Shown here in pieces: positions 14,491-23,644 of a stretch of DNA of 53,429 nucleotides (its first letter is position 1; every line of letters starts with the position of its first letter). Origin of the DNA: a virus. The stretch covers positions 1-53,429 of IMG/VR virus record IMGVR_UViG_3300046524_000290. The stretch is one strand, 5' to 3'. The position numbers were made by a program, and so were the translations under genes. The notes below the pieces were generated by a model. The model made no database searches and had not been told where the DNA came from. It worked only from the letters and a program-made list of their open reading frames with translations.

Positions 14491-17400
14491 CAGCCTCTCC
14501 CGTTTGTAAGGCGCCAAATCGAGCCGCCCGGCTGCAGGGCACGGGCAATTGCGGTCTCAGCTTCGGCTTTCGCAGCCTGCTGAATGCCCTTGCCCAGCTG
14601 CGTGGTGTCTTCCGTACTGGCCGCACCGCCACTTCCCTGGGTTTGCACCGATACAGCGACGGGGAAGTTGTAAACGTTGCCGCCACCACTCCCGCCGCCG
14701 CTGATTGCCCGAACGCCAAGTTGGCCGCCGGCGGTTCGGGTCAGCGGCATGATCGCCTCTGGCCCCGCCTCCCCCATGACTCCCGCCCGGCCGCCGGCCA
14801 TCCCGAAGGCGGTCGGCGTGCTGACGACGCTGTTGGTGAAGGCGCCGCCGTTGGCGAACATTTGCACGCCCGACGACCAGGCACCGCCGATCGCCTGCGG
14901 GAAGTAGTTGCTGGAATAACCAGCCGAGGACGCGCCGAGATTCGAAGACGTTGCGCCAGCAGATCCAGCCGCCAGCCCGTTACCGCCGCCTCCGCCAGTG
15001 AAGTAACTGGTGGCAGCACTGACAAGGCTGCTCAGCAACGCAGAACTGGCCTGACGGGTCGCGATCCGCGCCATATCCGCCAGAATGGACTTGGTGAAGT
15101 CGGCGAACGATAGCTTCCCGGTCATGGCGAAGTTGACGACCGCGTCCTCCATCGAGCTGAAGGCGTTGCCGAACAGGGTTTTCGTCTGGCCGGCAATGTT
15201 GCTCGCCGAGTCCAGGTAGTTGGCCCAGGCCGATGTCGCGCCTTTGGTCCAATCACCCTGCGCTGCCTCCACATCCGCGTAGTTCTGGCGGATTTGGTCG
15301 GTGGCCGCCTTGTTCGCGTCGGCGAGCGCCTGCGACTTACGGGCGAACTCCTCCTCCGACATATTCCGCGATGGATCTGACTTCTGATTCGCGAGTTCCA
15401 GCGCTTGTTGTGCGAACCGGTCTTGCTGGCTGTTCAGCTCGTTGTTGAGAGCGTTCTGACGATCGCCCTGGCCGACGCCGAGAACGGCGCGCTGCCCTGC
15501 CAATTCCAGAGCCCTCTGTTGCTGGGCCAAGGCTTGGACGTAGGTCGTGATCGACCGCTCTTGTCGGGCAAGGCGGCCAGTCTCGTTCGTGGCCAGGACA
15601 TCGAGCTGGCTATCCGCGTCCTTCTGCGCTTTGACCATGCCTGCGCGGGCGTCGGCGATCCTCTGGTCCAGTTGGATGCTTTGCGCGGCAGAGGTAGTCT
15701 TTTTAGCCTTCGCGGCTTCCAACGCGGCGATCTCAGCCTCGTAGGCTGCGGTCACTTCGTCGCGTTCATTGCCGATCAGGGCTTCGCGCTTCAGGGCATA
15801 GTCAGCCTGAGAAACAAGTCCTGCCTTCTGCGCTGCTTCCAGTTCCTTCTGGGCGTTTTTGTACTCTTCGCTGATAGCTGCCAGGTTGTTCTTGGCGTTG
15901 TTGAATCCAGTCAGATCGACCTGAGTGCCTGCCGCTTTCGAATCCTTGAACTGGTCGTTGATGTTCGCCAGGTTCTTGTCGATCGCGGCCTGATTCAGGC
16001 GCGGGTCGTTGGGTGCGACCTTGCGGATGTCTTCGAGCTGCCGCTTGTACTCCTTGATCGCCTCGGTGCGCTTCTGCTCATTCGTCCAAGCTGACTTTGT
16101 GAGTGCGTCGACCTTCGCCATCGAAGAGACGGCTTCCCCTTGGGCCTTTGCCTGCTCTCCCTGCCACTTGGCGATATCGGCTTCAGCAGCCTTCTGGTCC
16201 TCAAGCATGTTGAGTCGATTCTGGTAGAGATCGATCATCTCCTGCTTGTTCTGAAACAGGCCGACATCACCGGACTGAGCCCGGGATAGATCCCGACGAG
16301 ACTGCTCGATATCGGCGCCAATATCGCTACGCCCGATGTTCTTCAGCCCATCAGCGGCACGCGCTACAGCGTTGTAGCCCTTCTCCCAGAAACTCAGGTT
16401 CTCCAGAATTCGTGGGGTTCGCTCGTTGATCGCGTCGGCATACTGCTCGGTCGCCAGTTTCACGGCGCCGGCGTGGTCGCCCTGCTTCTCCAGCGCGGCG
16501 ATCTGCGAGTAAACCGACGCGGTCAGGTAGTGGTACTGTTCATTCAGCGCTGCAGACGCCTTGACCGGATCGTCGGCGAGCTTGGTGAACTCCGCCACCG
16601 TCTCGCTTACGGCCTTGCCAGTTGCCTCCTGCATCGAAACGGCGGCTTGAGTTATGCCGGTGAAACTCTCTCCCGCAATCTTGCCATTGCCCGCCAGCAG
16701 CGCCAGAACTTCAGCCGCTTGGCCGGTGGAGCCAACTGTGGCGCTAACCTGACGCGCCATGTCGCCAAGCTGGCCAGCGCTGACGCCGGCGTAGTTGCCG
16801 GTAAGAATCAGCGATTTGTTGTAGCTGTCCTGCTCCTCGCTGCCTTTGTAGAAAGCGTACGCCAGTCCACCCACAGCGGCGGTGGCCAGCGCAAGTGGCC
16901 CGAGGATCGCAAGCAAGCCTGCGGCACCCTCGCCCGCACCAGCACCCAACTGCGCAACCGCTCGTACACCGCTCCCCCAGTCGCCCGAGGAAAGCGCATT
17001 GCCCAGCTGAACGACGTTTTCCTGTGCCTGACGAGTGCCTAGGCGCAGCTTGTCGAAGCCAGTGGTGGTTCTGTTGAGTTTGTCGTAGTCCTTGTCGATC
17101 TTGCTCAGGGCGGTGTTGTACTCGTCCTGGCTGATCCGGCTGGCATCTAGATGTTTGCCCAGTTGCTCGACCTGGGTATCAAGCTTCGCCAGCGCAGCGC
17201 GAGCCGGGTCAATGGCGCCCAGCAGGCTGTTCAGTGCCTTCTGTTCATCCATTGCCGACTTGGCCAGCGCTACCTGCTGCTTGTCGAGCTGCGCCGAGAT
17301 CTTCGCGGCTTCAGCTTCGCCATAGGCGCCGGTCTTAGTCAGCTTCGCCAACGCATCACGCTGTTTGGCGAGGTCCTGTGTGGTCTTGGCGCTGGTAGAA

Positions 17401-17549
17401 AGCGATTTCTCCAGCGCCTGCATTTCGTTCATCAGCGAAACGGCGGACTGCTCGGCCCGGCCACCGGCCTTTGCCATTTCATCAAGGCTCGTTTTGGCCT
17501 CGATTGCATCGGCCGAGTCGATCTTGACGCCGAGTTCTGCAATGTTCAT
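14490..17549 (-). CDS. H: Tail tape measure protein (1019 aa)
   Basis: It is the longest helical protein of the operon, with extended coiled coils. A Gly/Ala-rich membrane-like stretch lies near residues 200-240 (GAAGLLAILGPLALATAAVG) and a lambda-H-type C-terminal domain (KLSFADFTKSILADMARIATRQ) near 840. It sets tail length and is thought to enter the cell envelope during DNA injection. The overlapping chaperone genes G/GT lie directly upstream, as expected. Confidence 0.93.
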   Translation of the reverse strand: MNIAELGVKIDSADAIEAKTSLDEMAKAGGRAEQSAVSLMNEMQALEKSLSTSAKTTQDLAKQRDALAKLTKTGAYGEAEAAKISAQLDKQQVALAKSAMDEQKALNSLLGAIDPARAALAKLDTQVEQLGKHLDASRISQDEYNTALSKIDKDYDKLNRTTTGFDKLRLGTRQAQENVVQLGNALSSGDWGSGVRAVAQLGAGAGEGAAGLLAILGPLALATAAVGGLAYAFYKGSEEQDSYNKSLILTGNYAGVSAGQLGDMARQVSATVGSTGQAAEVLALLAGNGKIAGESFTGITQAAVSMQEATGKAVSETVAEFTKLADDPVKASAALNEQYHYLTASVYSQIAALEKQGDHAGAVKLATEQYADAINERTPRILENLSFWEKGYNAVARAADGLKNIGRSDIGADIEQSRRDLSRAQSGDVGLFQNKQEMIDLYQNRLNMLEDQKAAEADIAKWQGEQAKAQGEAVSSMAKVDALTKSAWTNEQKRTEAIKEYKRQLEDIRKVAPNDPRLNQAAIDKNLANINDQFKDSKAAGTQVDLTGFNNAKNNLAAISEEYKNAQKELEAAQKAGLVSQADYALKREALIGNERDEVTAAYEAEIAALEAAKAKKTTSAAQSIQLDQRIADARAGMVKAQKDADSQLDVLATNETGRLARQERSITTYVQALAQQQRALELAGQRAVLGVGQGDRQNALNNELNSQQDRFAQQALELANQKSDPSRNMSEEEFARKSQALADANKAATDQIRQNYADVEAAQGDWTKGATSAWANYLDSASNIAGQTKTLFGNAFSSMEDAVVNFAMTGKLSFADFTKSILADMARIATRQASSALLSSLVSAATSYFTGGGGGNGLAAGSAGATSSNLGASSAGYSSNYFPQAIGGAWSSGVQMFANGGAFTNSVVSTPTAFGMAGGRAGVMGEAGPEAIMPLTRTAGGQLGVRAISGGGSGGGNVYNFPVAVSVQTQGSGGAASTEDTTQLGKGIQQAAKAEAETAIARALQPGGSIWRLTNGRG

Positions 17550-17576
17550 CGACTCACCTTGAATAAGTGCCCGTGA

Positions 17577-18277
17577 TTACGGGCTGTTTTCCCTTTCCTC
17601 CGCCATCACGCGCAGGGCTTCGCCTTCCAGCACCTGCAGGTCAGGAAAGATTTCAGCGAGTTTCTTTTTCTTGATGCCGAGGAAGCCGGCGACGTCGCGG
17701 ATGCAGTTGTAATCTAGGCCGATGGCGCCACCGGTGCCGACCCTCCACTGCGTGGACATTCGGTTGAACAACAGAAAGGCTGGCCAGTTACAGGGCCAGA
17801 CTTCCGTTTCCTCTTCCAGATCACCAGGCGCAAGGCCGAACATGCTCATCAACTCGACCGGCGCCGCTGGCGCATAAAGTGCGCGCGCGGCGTCCGTCAG
17901 TTTCCCAGGCGGGCCTGGTTGTAGGCGCCTTGGTAGGCTTCGACTACCGCCTCGGTTGCGCCTTGGCACGACCTCACCAGCGCGGTGATGCTCTTCTCAT
18001 CGAACTTGTCGTCGAAGGCCCAGCCAGCCACCAGATCCTTGATTTGCTGAACCTGCTGGGCTGCATCAGCAGCAACCACTTCAGAAAGCGATGGTTGATC
18101 CCCGAGCGCGGCCAAGGCTTCCTTGCGATTCTCGTTCCACTCATCGAAAAGCGCGGCCAGTTCCAGCCGGTCGCGATACTTGAACGTGAACTCGATCTTT
18201 TCAGGCGCGCTGCCAACGATCGGGATCAGCACCATTGCTTGGAACGTCGGATTCTGGGCGATTCTGATTTTTGCCAT
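17577..18277 (-). CDS. GT: Tail assembly chaperone fusion gpGT made by -1 ribosomal frameshift (about 233 aa)
   Basis: Reading starts with G at 18277. A slip of -1 at GGGAAAC (17900-17906) continues into the T frame (LTDAARALYAP), which has DUF1799 character and ends at 17577. The product would be 126 + 107 residues. In lambda, gpG coats the tape measure and the T part recruits tail tube subunits. The T frame has no good start of its own near the overlap, which supports frameshifting. Confidence 0.85.
17897..18277 (-). CDS. G: Tail assembly chaperone gpG (126 aa)
   Basis: It is the main product when no frameshift occurs. The beta-rich start (FKYRDRLELAALFDEWNE) and helical remainder match G-type chaperones, and it lies between the tail tube and tape measure genes. 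The last codons are CTG GGA AAC TGA, so the slippery heptamer directly abuts the stop codon. Confidence 0.88.
   Translation of the reverse strand: MAKIRIAQNPTFQAMVLIPIVGSAPEKIEFTFKYRDRLELAALFDEWNENRKEALAALGDQPSLSEVVAADAAQQVQQIKDLVAGWAFDDKFDEKSITALVRSCQGATEAVVEAYQGAYNQARLGN
17900..17906 (-). promoter_or_regulatory. Programmed -1 frameshift slippery heptamer GGGAAAC
   Basis: In the zero frame it reads G GGA AAC, the X-XXY-YYZ form. After slipping, the tRNAs re-pair on GGG AAA. The next base triplet in the zero frame is the stop TGA. Lambda uses GGGAAAG at the same place. Confidence 0.85.
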
Positions 18278-18280
18278 GGG

Positions 18281-18937
18281 TTACACCACCGCGGTCAGGT
18301 AGCGGGTCGGCTCGGCCTGAAGAGCCAGGTTCACAGTGCGAGTCAGCAGGTTGTTGCGGGAAACTGCTGGCTGCTTGGAGAACGATGTGTAAGCGCCGTA
18401 CAGCAGCGTGTCATTGCCCGGCAGGTTCAGGCGCGCAGCCTCAACCTGCTTGCCGGCATCAGCCTTCATCAGCACCTTGTTGAAGTCCTGAGCAGGGTCA
18501 TCCGCCAAGGTCAGCACCATGCTGGCTGCCGATTTGTCGGTCGGAATTTGCTTGCCCTGGTCATCCTCGAGGAAAACCACGTCGAGGTAGTTCTGTTCAC
18601 CTCCGGAGAAGGCAACGTCGGAGATTTGCGGAATCTGCACCCAGGTCAGAACCTTGCGCATGGTGCCCGCACCGCCACCGGCCGGGAAGATCTGGGTGTC
18701 GGTGGTGTCGATGCCTTCCAGCGTGATCGCCGTAGCAGTCGCCGCCTTCACTCGGACCACCTTGCTGTCGAGCTTGCTCCAGCCAGATGTCAGCAGAACG
18801 ATATCGCCAGCGACGAGAGTACCGCCCACAACCGTGGCCACCGCTTCTATGGCGTTAGTGATGGAAGCGAACGCCAATGCAGCGGCATAGGTAGCAGCGT
18901 GCTGGAAAGTGCCGCCGTTCGGAATTTTGTAGCCCAT
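18281..18937 (-). CDS. Major tail tube protein (218 aa)
   Basis: It is abundant-protein-like: Ala/Thr/Gly-rich, beta-sheet-rich and without cysteines (TVVGGTLVAGDIVLLTSGW, VRVKAATATAITLEGIDT). Its place between the tail terminator and the G chaperone matches the lambda V order, and its size is near gpV (246 aa). Hexameric rings would stack to form the tail tube. Confidence 0.85.
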   Translation of the reverse strand: MGYKIPNGGTFQHAATYAAALAFASITNAIEAVATVVGGTLVAGDIVLLTSGWSKLDSKVVRVKAATATAITLEGIDTTDTQIFPAGGGAGTMRKVLTWVQIPQISDVAFSGGEQNYLDVVFLEDDQGKQIPTDKSAASMVLTLADDPAQDFNKVLMKADAGKQVEAARLNLPGNDTLLYGAYTSFSKQPAVSRNNLLTRTVNLALQAEPTRYLTAVV

Positions 18938-18961
18938 GGGTGATTCTCCTTTTCAGAAATG

Positions 18962-18985
18962 ACAAAACCCGCTCGATGGCGGGTT
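18962..18985 (-). terminator. Terminator-like hairpin before the tail tube gene
   Basis: On the - strand AACCCGC-CATCGA-GCGGGTT is followed by TTG. The T-tract is short, so it may only attenuate. Confidence 0.5.
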
Positions 18986-19007
18986 CTGGGTTTGCCCAAT
19001 GGGCGAA

Positions 19008-19424
19008 TTAGTTGGTGTCGGCTCGATAGGTGAACGAGACCGGAACGGTGTACGCGGAATCGCCGGTGATGCCTGGGCCCGGATCAACTGGCGACATAGT
19101 CACCACAGTCACAGCCCCTTTCGTGTCCCGAGCGTACAGAGGGAACAGGCCTGTCAGCTCATCGACGATAGGATTCGTCTTTGCTTTCCCTGTACCGGCC
19201 GGCGCGATGATGCTGACTTGAAACACACCTGTGAACAGCCGGTGATCGCCGCCGATCGTGTTGCTCGTGGTATCACCCGGTATCGTAAACGCCCGCAGGT
19301 AAGTTTCATCCGCTGCTGGCGTGTAGACCGTGTTCTCGAAGACGATCTTCAGCTTCTGCGGCCTGGCATTGTTCCAAGTGATGAGCTTTGCCTCGTAGAT
19401 CGAGGCGATGATCGCGTGACTCAT
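19008..19424 (-). CDS. Tail terminator protein, gpU-like (138 aa)
   Basis: It overlaps the upstream gpZ-like gene by 4 bp. The length equals lambda gpU (131 aa), with pattern LITWNNARPQKLKIVFEN, YLRAFTIPGDTT and GVFQVSIIAP typical of DUF4128/tail terminators. It caps the tail tube and fixes its length. Confidence 0.8.
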   Translation of the reverse strand: MSHAIIASIYEAKLITWNNARPQKLKIVFENTVYTPAADETYLRAFTIPGDTTSNTIGGDHRLFTGVFQVSIIAPAGTGKAKTNPIVDELTGLFPLYARDTKGAVTVVTMSPVDPGPGITGDSAYTVPVSFTYRADTN

Positions 19425-20017
19425 ACCTGATTGTTCCTGATGGCCTCCTGCACGATCTGCTGGAAGCGAGCGACGGTGACCCGGACCATCCCGCTGGGGG
19501 CCTGTTTGGAATGGCCGAACTCTAGCGGGATCGCGTAGGGCAAGTTGTTGATGAGGTAGACCATTTGGCCGGCGGTGAAATCGCTGATGGCGGCGACCAA
19601 AGCCGCGATGGTCTCGGTGCCGCTCGGATCAACCTCGTCGAAGGTGACGTTCTCGACCACGCCGATGGAAAGGTGCCAGTTCGCCCGGAAGCGGCCGCCG
19701 ACATAGCCCTCCGGTGCGACGATGTCCATGCCGTCGTTGAGCTTGCGACCTTTCTTGAGCCTGCCGCCCTTGGTCAGGTTGGCAGGATCGCTGCGCAGCG
19801 CGGAGTTGTGGTCGTCAACGGCCTTGTTGTACTGGGCCGCGACAGCGTTCTGCGCCCATATCTCCGGGTTGCCCACGGGAGACATGCGGATCAGGCTACT
19901 GCCGACCTCGATGATGATCTCGCGCACGCTGGCGTCGATCGCTTCACTGGTTTGAGTCGCGAACTCGGCCAGGCTCAGGGCGAAGCTGCCGGCCTGCCCG
20001 GCGCCAGCCCTACTCAT
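19421..20017 (-). CDS. Minor tail protein Z / HK97 gp10-like neck protein (198 aa)
   Basis: Landmarks are ASVREIIIEVGSSLIRMSPVG, GRFRANWHLSIG and YAIPLEFGHSKQAPSGMVRVT, the last being a hallmark of gp10/gpZ-type connectors. Length matches lambda gpZ (192 aa). It sits between the head-closure protein and the tail terminator. Confidence 0.85.
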   Translation of the reverse strand: MSRAGAGQAGSFALSLAEFATQTSEAIDASVREIIIEVGSSLIRMSPVGNPEIWAQNAVAAQYNKAVDDHNSALRSDPANLTKGGRLKKGRKLNDGMDIVAPEGYVGGRFRANWHLSIGVVENVTFDEVDPSGTETIAALVAAISDFTAGQMVYLINNLPYAIPLEFGHSKQAPSGMVRVTVARFQQIVQEAIRNNQV

Positions 20018-20382
20018 GACCGCACCTGCAGCTCATAAAGGATCGGTGTCCCGGCGGGATTCACCTCTTTCAACGGCGGCACGATGGACCAGATGCGCCC
20101 CTGAATGATCACCTTGTTCAGCAGATCCGGCACCCACTCCAACCCCTGCGCGGCGATCTTCAGCTTCTTGTCGCCCTGCTTGATGAGGCTGTTGTTCTGG
20201 AATTCCTGACCGGTGAAGTCGAGCAGGATGCCTTGGGCGGTCTGTTCAACGGTGGCGCCCGGTGACTCCTCACCTGTTTCAGGATCGTACTCGCCCGGCT
20301 CAGTCTTGCTGATCGTCACGGGCTGGCCGAACTCTGTGATCATCTCCAGAGCCATCACGGCCATTTCGTCGTAGAAGGCCAT
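20014..20382 (-). CDS. Head-tail joining / head closure protein (122 aa)
   Basis: It is a beta-rich small protein with an EFGQPVTISKTEPGEYDPETG start and an LNKVIIQGRIWSIVPPL core, as in gpFII or head-closure proteins. Gene order, with 4-bp overlap with the gpZ-like gene, supports this. It probably docks the tail to the filled head. Confidence 0.75.
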   Translation of the reverse strand: MAFYDEMAVMALEMITEFGQPVTISKTEPGEYDPETGEESPGATVEQTAQGILLDFTGQEFQNNSLIKQGDKKLKIAAQGLEWVPDLLNKVIIQGRIWSIVPPLKEVNPAGTPILYELQVRS

Positions 20383-20405
20383 GGTGGCTCCAAGATGGCT
20401 AAAAG

Positions 20406-20594
20406 TTAACGCGATCTTTTTTTGCGCTGCTCAAACATATAGTCCGCAAGCGTCGCAGCTCTGCTCGCAATAGACATTGGAGTGCTATTCAAACTGTCTA
20501 ATGGAGATCCCGTCTTTTCCTGCGGTATTGATGCGACCGCGATGATTGCTGCTGCGTAGTACTGATCCCAAGCAGCTTTTTCTTCCTGTTGCAT
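20406..20594 (-). CDS. Small hypothetical connector-region protein (62 aa)
   Basis: The ATG follows AGGAGGTGAAT, an excellent ribosome binding site; the alternative GTG at 20600 lies inside it. The protein is helical (EEKAAWDQYYAAAIIAVAS) and ends in a basic tail (EQRKKRSR). A gene like this accompanies the connector genes in related Pseudomonas prophages. Function unknown. Confidence 0.65.
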   Translation of the reverse strand: MQQEEKAAWDQYYAAAIIAVASIPQEKTGSPLDSLNSTPMSIASRAATLADYMFEQRKKRSR

Positions 20595-20628
20595 ATTCAC
20601 CTCCTATTCATGGAGGTTTAAAAGTAGT

Positions 20629-21132
20629 TCAAGCCCTAACAGCGAACAAACCACGTCTCTGCAGGTAGTCAGCAAACTGTGTCGCGCTCGGGCGATCCGG
20701 CGCCGCCGGCAACAGTCGGCCGCTGGTGTTCGGGATCGTCGCGTACTCGCGAGTTACCGCGCCCTCGACACGCTCCAGCGTTACCGCGCCTTTGCGTTTC
20801 TCGATCGGGTCGACGTCGTCAGTGTGGATCTCGGCGGCCAAAGCCATCTGGCCGTACTGGATCCGCGCTGGCAGGTAGTTGTCGGGCTTGATCTCGTAAT
20901 CCAGCTCGACGCCGCGGCGTGGCCAGGATAGTGCCTGCTCGCTGTTGGACTTTCGCCCCTTCCACGTCATGCCGTCCATTGCCAGCGCGGCCCGGCGTAG
21001 CAACGCTTCCTGCGCTGGCACCTCCGCCGGGATGGTCACGCCGAACTTCACGGAGTACATGGCCAGGTCTTCGGCGGATGCGTAGCTTTCGGCGTCGGGC
21101 TTGCCGGTGCCGTCCTCAATGATGAGAGTCAT
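20629..21132 (-). CDS. Head-tail adaptor (often annotated DnaT-like), 167 aa
   Basis: The pattern SYASAEDLAMYSVKFG, RRAALAMDGMTWKGRKSNSE and LSWPRRGVEL is that of the phage family usually called DnaT-like ssDNA-binding protein. Its position after the capsid genes indicates a gp6-type head-tail adaptor, and replication is not implied. Confidence 0.8.
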   Translation of the reverse strand: MTLIIEDGTGKPDAESYASAEDLAMYSVKFGVTIPAEVPAQEALLRRAALAMDGMTWKGRKSNSEQALSWPRRGVELDYEIKPDNYLPARIQYGQMALAAEIHTDDVDPIEKRKGAVTLERVEGAVTREYATIPNTSGRLLPAAPDRPSATQFADYLQRRGLFAVRA

Positions 21133-21189
21133 GAATCAGCTCGCTGTGGTGTTCTGGATCGAGTGCCACGTTACCGGGCACCCGGGTTA

Positions 21190-21765
21190 TTACGCCTGCT
21201 GCAGGTCAGCAACTGCCTTTTCCAGCGATTCTACCGAGGCATTCGCCCGATACGTCACGTTGGCGGCGTCGAGTTGCGCTTTGAGGTTCGCGATCTTCTC
21301 AGCATTGTCGACCGGTTCCGCTGCCGCCTTCAGGCGTTCGACTTCAGCGCGGAGAGATTCAACCTCGCCAGCCAGGTTGTCACGTTCACCCGTAAGAGTT
21401 TCGAAACCCTCATGAATTGCTTTCAGCGCACCGAACAGGCGGATTGGCAGTTCGCCGGCGCCCGGGTGTTCCAGTTCGGTCAGACCTTCGGCGGCGTCGA
21501 TCAGCGGCACGATGCCGTCACGTTCCGCATTCAACTTGTCGATAAGCTCCTGCAGCGCAGCGTGATCAACACTATCGGCGATCAGCAGCACCGGTGCTGG
21601 TTCAACCTGCCGCACCGTCACCTCCGGCACGTCATCAGCCTCACCCTCGCGACTTTCGGTGATGCTCGCGTCGATGATGCGCAGGCCGTGTTCCTTCGCC
21701 AGCGCCTTCACGTCTTCCCGGTACTGGTGAAACGGTCCGGGCAGATACCAGATTTTATTGCTCAT
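21190..21765 (-). CDS. Hypothetical head-region protein with coiled coil (191 aa)
   Basis: The N-terminal half is a compact domain (MSNKIWYLPGPFHQYRED) and the C-terminal half a coiled coil (RDNLAGEVESLRAEVERLKA). It lies between capsid and adaptor genes. It may be a capsid accessory or decoration protein, but no family is recognised. Confidence 0.6.
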   Translation of the reverse strand: MSNKIWYLPGPFHQYREDVKALAKEHGLRIIDASITESREGEADDVPEVTVRQVEPAPVLLIADSVDHAALQELIDKLNAERDGIVPLIDAAEGLTELEHPGAGELPIRLFGALKAIHEGFETLTGERDNLAGEVESLRAEVERLKAAAEPVDNAEKIANLKAQLDAANVTYRANASVESLEKAVADLQQA

Positions 21766-21816
21766 GATTGCATCTCCGCCAAGCCGGGCACACGTCCCGG
21801 CTTGGACATCACGGGG

Positions 21817-22785
21817 TTACTTGGAGGCGTCACCGATCAGAGCCACACCGGCGGTGTGCTTGATGCTGGTAGCGGTCTTGTCCCAGTTGGTACCGGTCGC
21901 CAGCTCGGCGTCGGTCGGCGACTTGCCGCCGGTGGTGGTATCCCAGGTGTAGCCCTTCAGGCCCAGGCCGAAGGTGTAGTCGGTCTGAAGCGTGGTTTCG
22001 ATGCGCTCCTTGCCGTTGGTGGTCTGGACGTTGCTGATGATGTCGCGACCGTCGTGCACCAACGCAGCACCCTGCACCAGAGACAGGATGATTTCTTTGT
22101 TCGGAGTGCCGGCCTGCATCAGCGCCGGAGCATCCGTCACAACGGAGATCTTGCCGAGGATGTCCACCACGCGAACGTTGCCCGCCTGGAACAGCTGCTG
22201 CTGGTTCGCCAGGTTCTGGCCGACCAACTTGTGGTAACTGGTGCCCTGCATCACCTGGGTGACCAAGTTCTGACTGGCGTCGCCGAACTTCGCATGCGCG
22301 TTGTTCAAACCGGCGTAGCTGATACCTGCGATAGCCGACACATCGTTGACTGCTGCCGCCTGGGCGGTGATCGCTGCCACCAGCGCCGCGATCGCAGTGT
22401 TCAACTGATCCTTCAGCAGGATTTCAGCGAACGCGCGGCTAGCGACTTCGATACCTTGGGCGGTTGGGCGCTCCAGCCAGGTCATCTGCGATGGCTCATA
22501 GCGGATCGGGCCGAAGCCGCCGGCGACCTTCACCGAAGTGTTTTTCAGTTCGGTCAGGTCGGTTGCAGCAACGGCGGCGTTTGCGCTGTAGCGGTCCACG
22601 CGGCGCTGAGCAGCAGCCAGGGTCTGGAAAAACGACTCTTGGAGGAAGTCGCCAGTGAAGCCGTCCGGGGACAGCACGATAGCGCCGCGACTCGCAGCGT
22701 TGAAAGCGGCCAGGTACTGATCCAGCGTCTCGAGAGTCGCAGGCATGATGTACTGGTTGAAGACCTGCATTTGCGACAGGGACAT
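21817..22785 (-). CDS. Major capsid protein (322 aa)
   Basis: It lies directly after the scaffold, is Ala/Gly-rich and lacks cysteine. It has capsid-like blocks (SQMQVFNQYIMPATLETLDQ, EVASRAFAEILLKDQLNTAI, LGKISVVTDAPAL), of the HK97-fold family that goes with DUF4055 portals. About 400 copies would build the head. Confidence 0.85.
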   Translation of the reverse strand: MSLSQMQVFNQYIMPATLETLDQYLAAFNAASRGAIVLSPDGFTGDFLQESFFQTLAAAQRRVDRYSANAAVAATDLTELKNTSVKVAGGFGPIRYEPSQMTWLERPTAQGIEVASRAFAEILLKDQLNTAIAALVAAITAQAAAVNDVSAIAGISYAGLNNAHAKFGDASQNLVTQVMQGTSYHKLVGQNLANQQQLFQAGNVRVVDILGKISVVTDAPALMQAGTPNKEIILSLVQGAALVHDGRDIISNVQTTNGKERIETTLQTDYTFGLGLKGYTWDTTTGGKSPTDAELATGTNWDKTATSIKHTAGVALIGDASK

Positions 22786-22796
22786 GAGTTATTTCC

Positions 22797-23504
22797 TTAC
22801 GATTGAGGGAGATCTGGGAACCGGCTTGCGATCGCAGCCGTACGTTCCTCTTTGGTACCGCCGATTTTTCCTTTCGGGGCCCCGCCCCCACCACCTGCAC
22901 CGCCGGCCCCGCCGCCCGATGCTTTACTGCCCGCGATCAGCGGCGCGAACGCCGCGTCATTCGAGATTTCTGCTTTCAGCTCGTCCAGCGTTGCCGCCGA
23001 GAGCTTGCCCTGTGCGTCGAGGACGACCACAACAGGCTTCCCGTCGCGCTGCTCGACGCTCAGACGGCGTTCGATGTGCGGCAACAGGGCTTTTGCGCTG
23101 CCCTGCACTGCAAGTGCGGAGGCGATGTCAGTTGCGGTACGGCCGACAGTCAGATCCCGGATCTGCCCGCTCAGTGTTGCCCGCTCCTGTTCCAGCGTGC
23201 CGGTCAGCTCAGCTTCGCGGCGAGTGAATTTCTCAGTCCAGGAACGTTCGAGCTCTTCGACGTTGCCGGACTTGCGAGCGAGTTCTTCTCGCTCCAGGCG
23301 CGCAGCCTCTTCAGCTTCACGCGCCTTCTTCTCGGCGGCTTTCTTCTCGCCGAGCAGCTCATCAACCTTGGCCTTCAGGCCGGATACATCTTCTTGCTGC
23401 GGCAGACCTTCAATGCCGAGTACGAACTTGCCGTCCTTCTCGGTGTAAAGAGCGCGCACGGCTTCATCTACCCCTTCCAGGGTATCCAGTTGGAATTTCA
23501 GCAT
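22797..23504 (-). CDS. Capsid scaffolding protein (235 aa)
   Basis: A highly charged central coiled coil (EKKAAEKKAREAEEAARLER) is flanked by a short N-terminal domain. A Gly-rich spacer and a basic C-terminal stretch (GGTKEERTAAI) probably contact capsid subunits. Placement immediately before the major capsid gene is standard for scaffolds lost after head assembly. Confidence 0.82.
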   Translation of the reverse strand: MLKFQLDTLEGVDEAVRALYTEKDGKFVLGIEGLPQQEDVSGLKAKVDELLGEKKAAEKKAREAEEAARLEREELARKSGNVEELERSWTEKFTRREAELTGTLEQERATLSGQIRDLTVGRTATDIASALAVQGSAKALLPHIERRLSVEQRDGKPVVVVLDAQGKLSAATLDELKAEISNDAAFAPLIAGSKASGGGAGGAGGGGGAPKGKIGGTKEERTAAIASRFPDLPQS

Positions 23505-23644
23505 TGGTTGTCTCCCAGAGACGTAGGTGCAGGCCCTGCCTGCAAGTGATAGAGATGCTCGACGCCCGAACGGTCGCCGTAGTCAAATGGGCGCTTGCGC
23601 TATGGCAGCCGCCTTATTTGATGATTTGGGTTGAGGACGAAGTA

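Noticed and set aside
20629-21132. DnaT-like replication function for the 167-aa gene
   Set aside because: Family naming is historical; its location among head-tail genes supports an adaptor role.
21163-22806. 547-aa + strand frame opposite the capsid genes
   Set aside because: It is a mirror frame produced by GC-rich codon bias over the capsid gene, with no family-like sequence.
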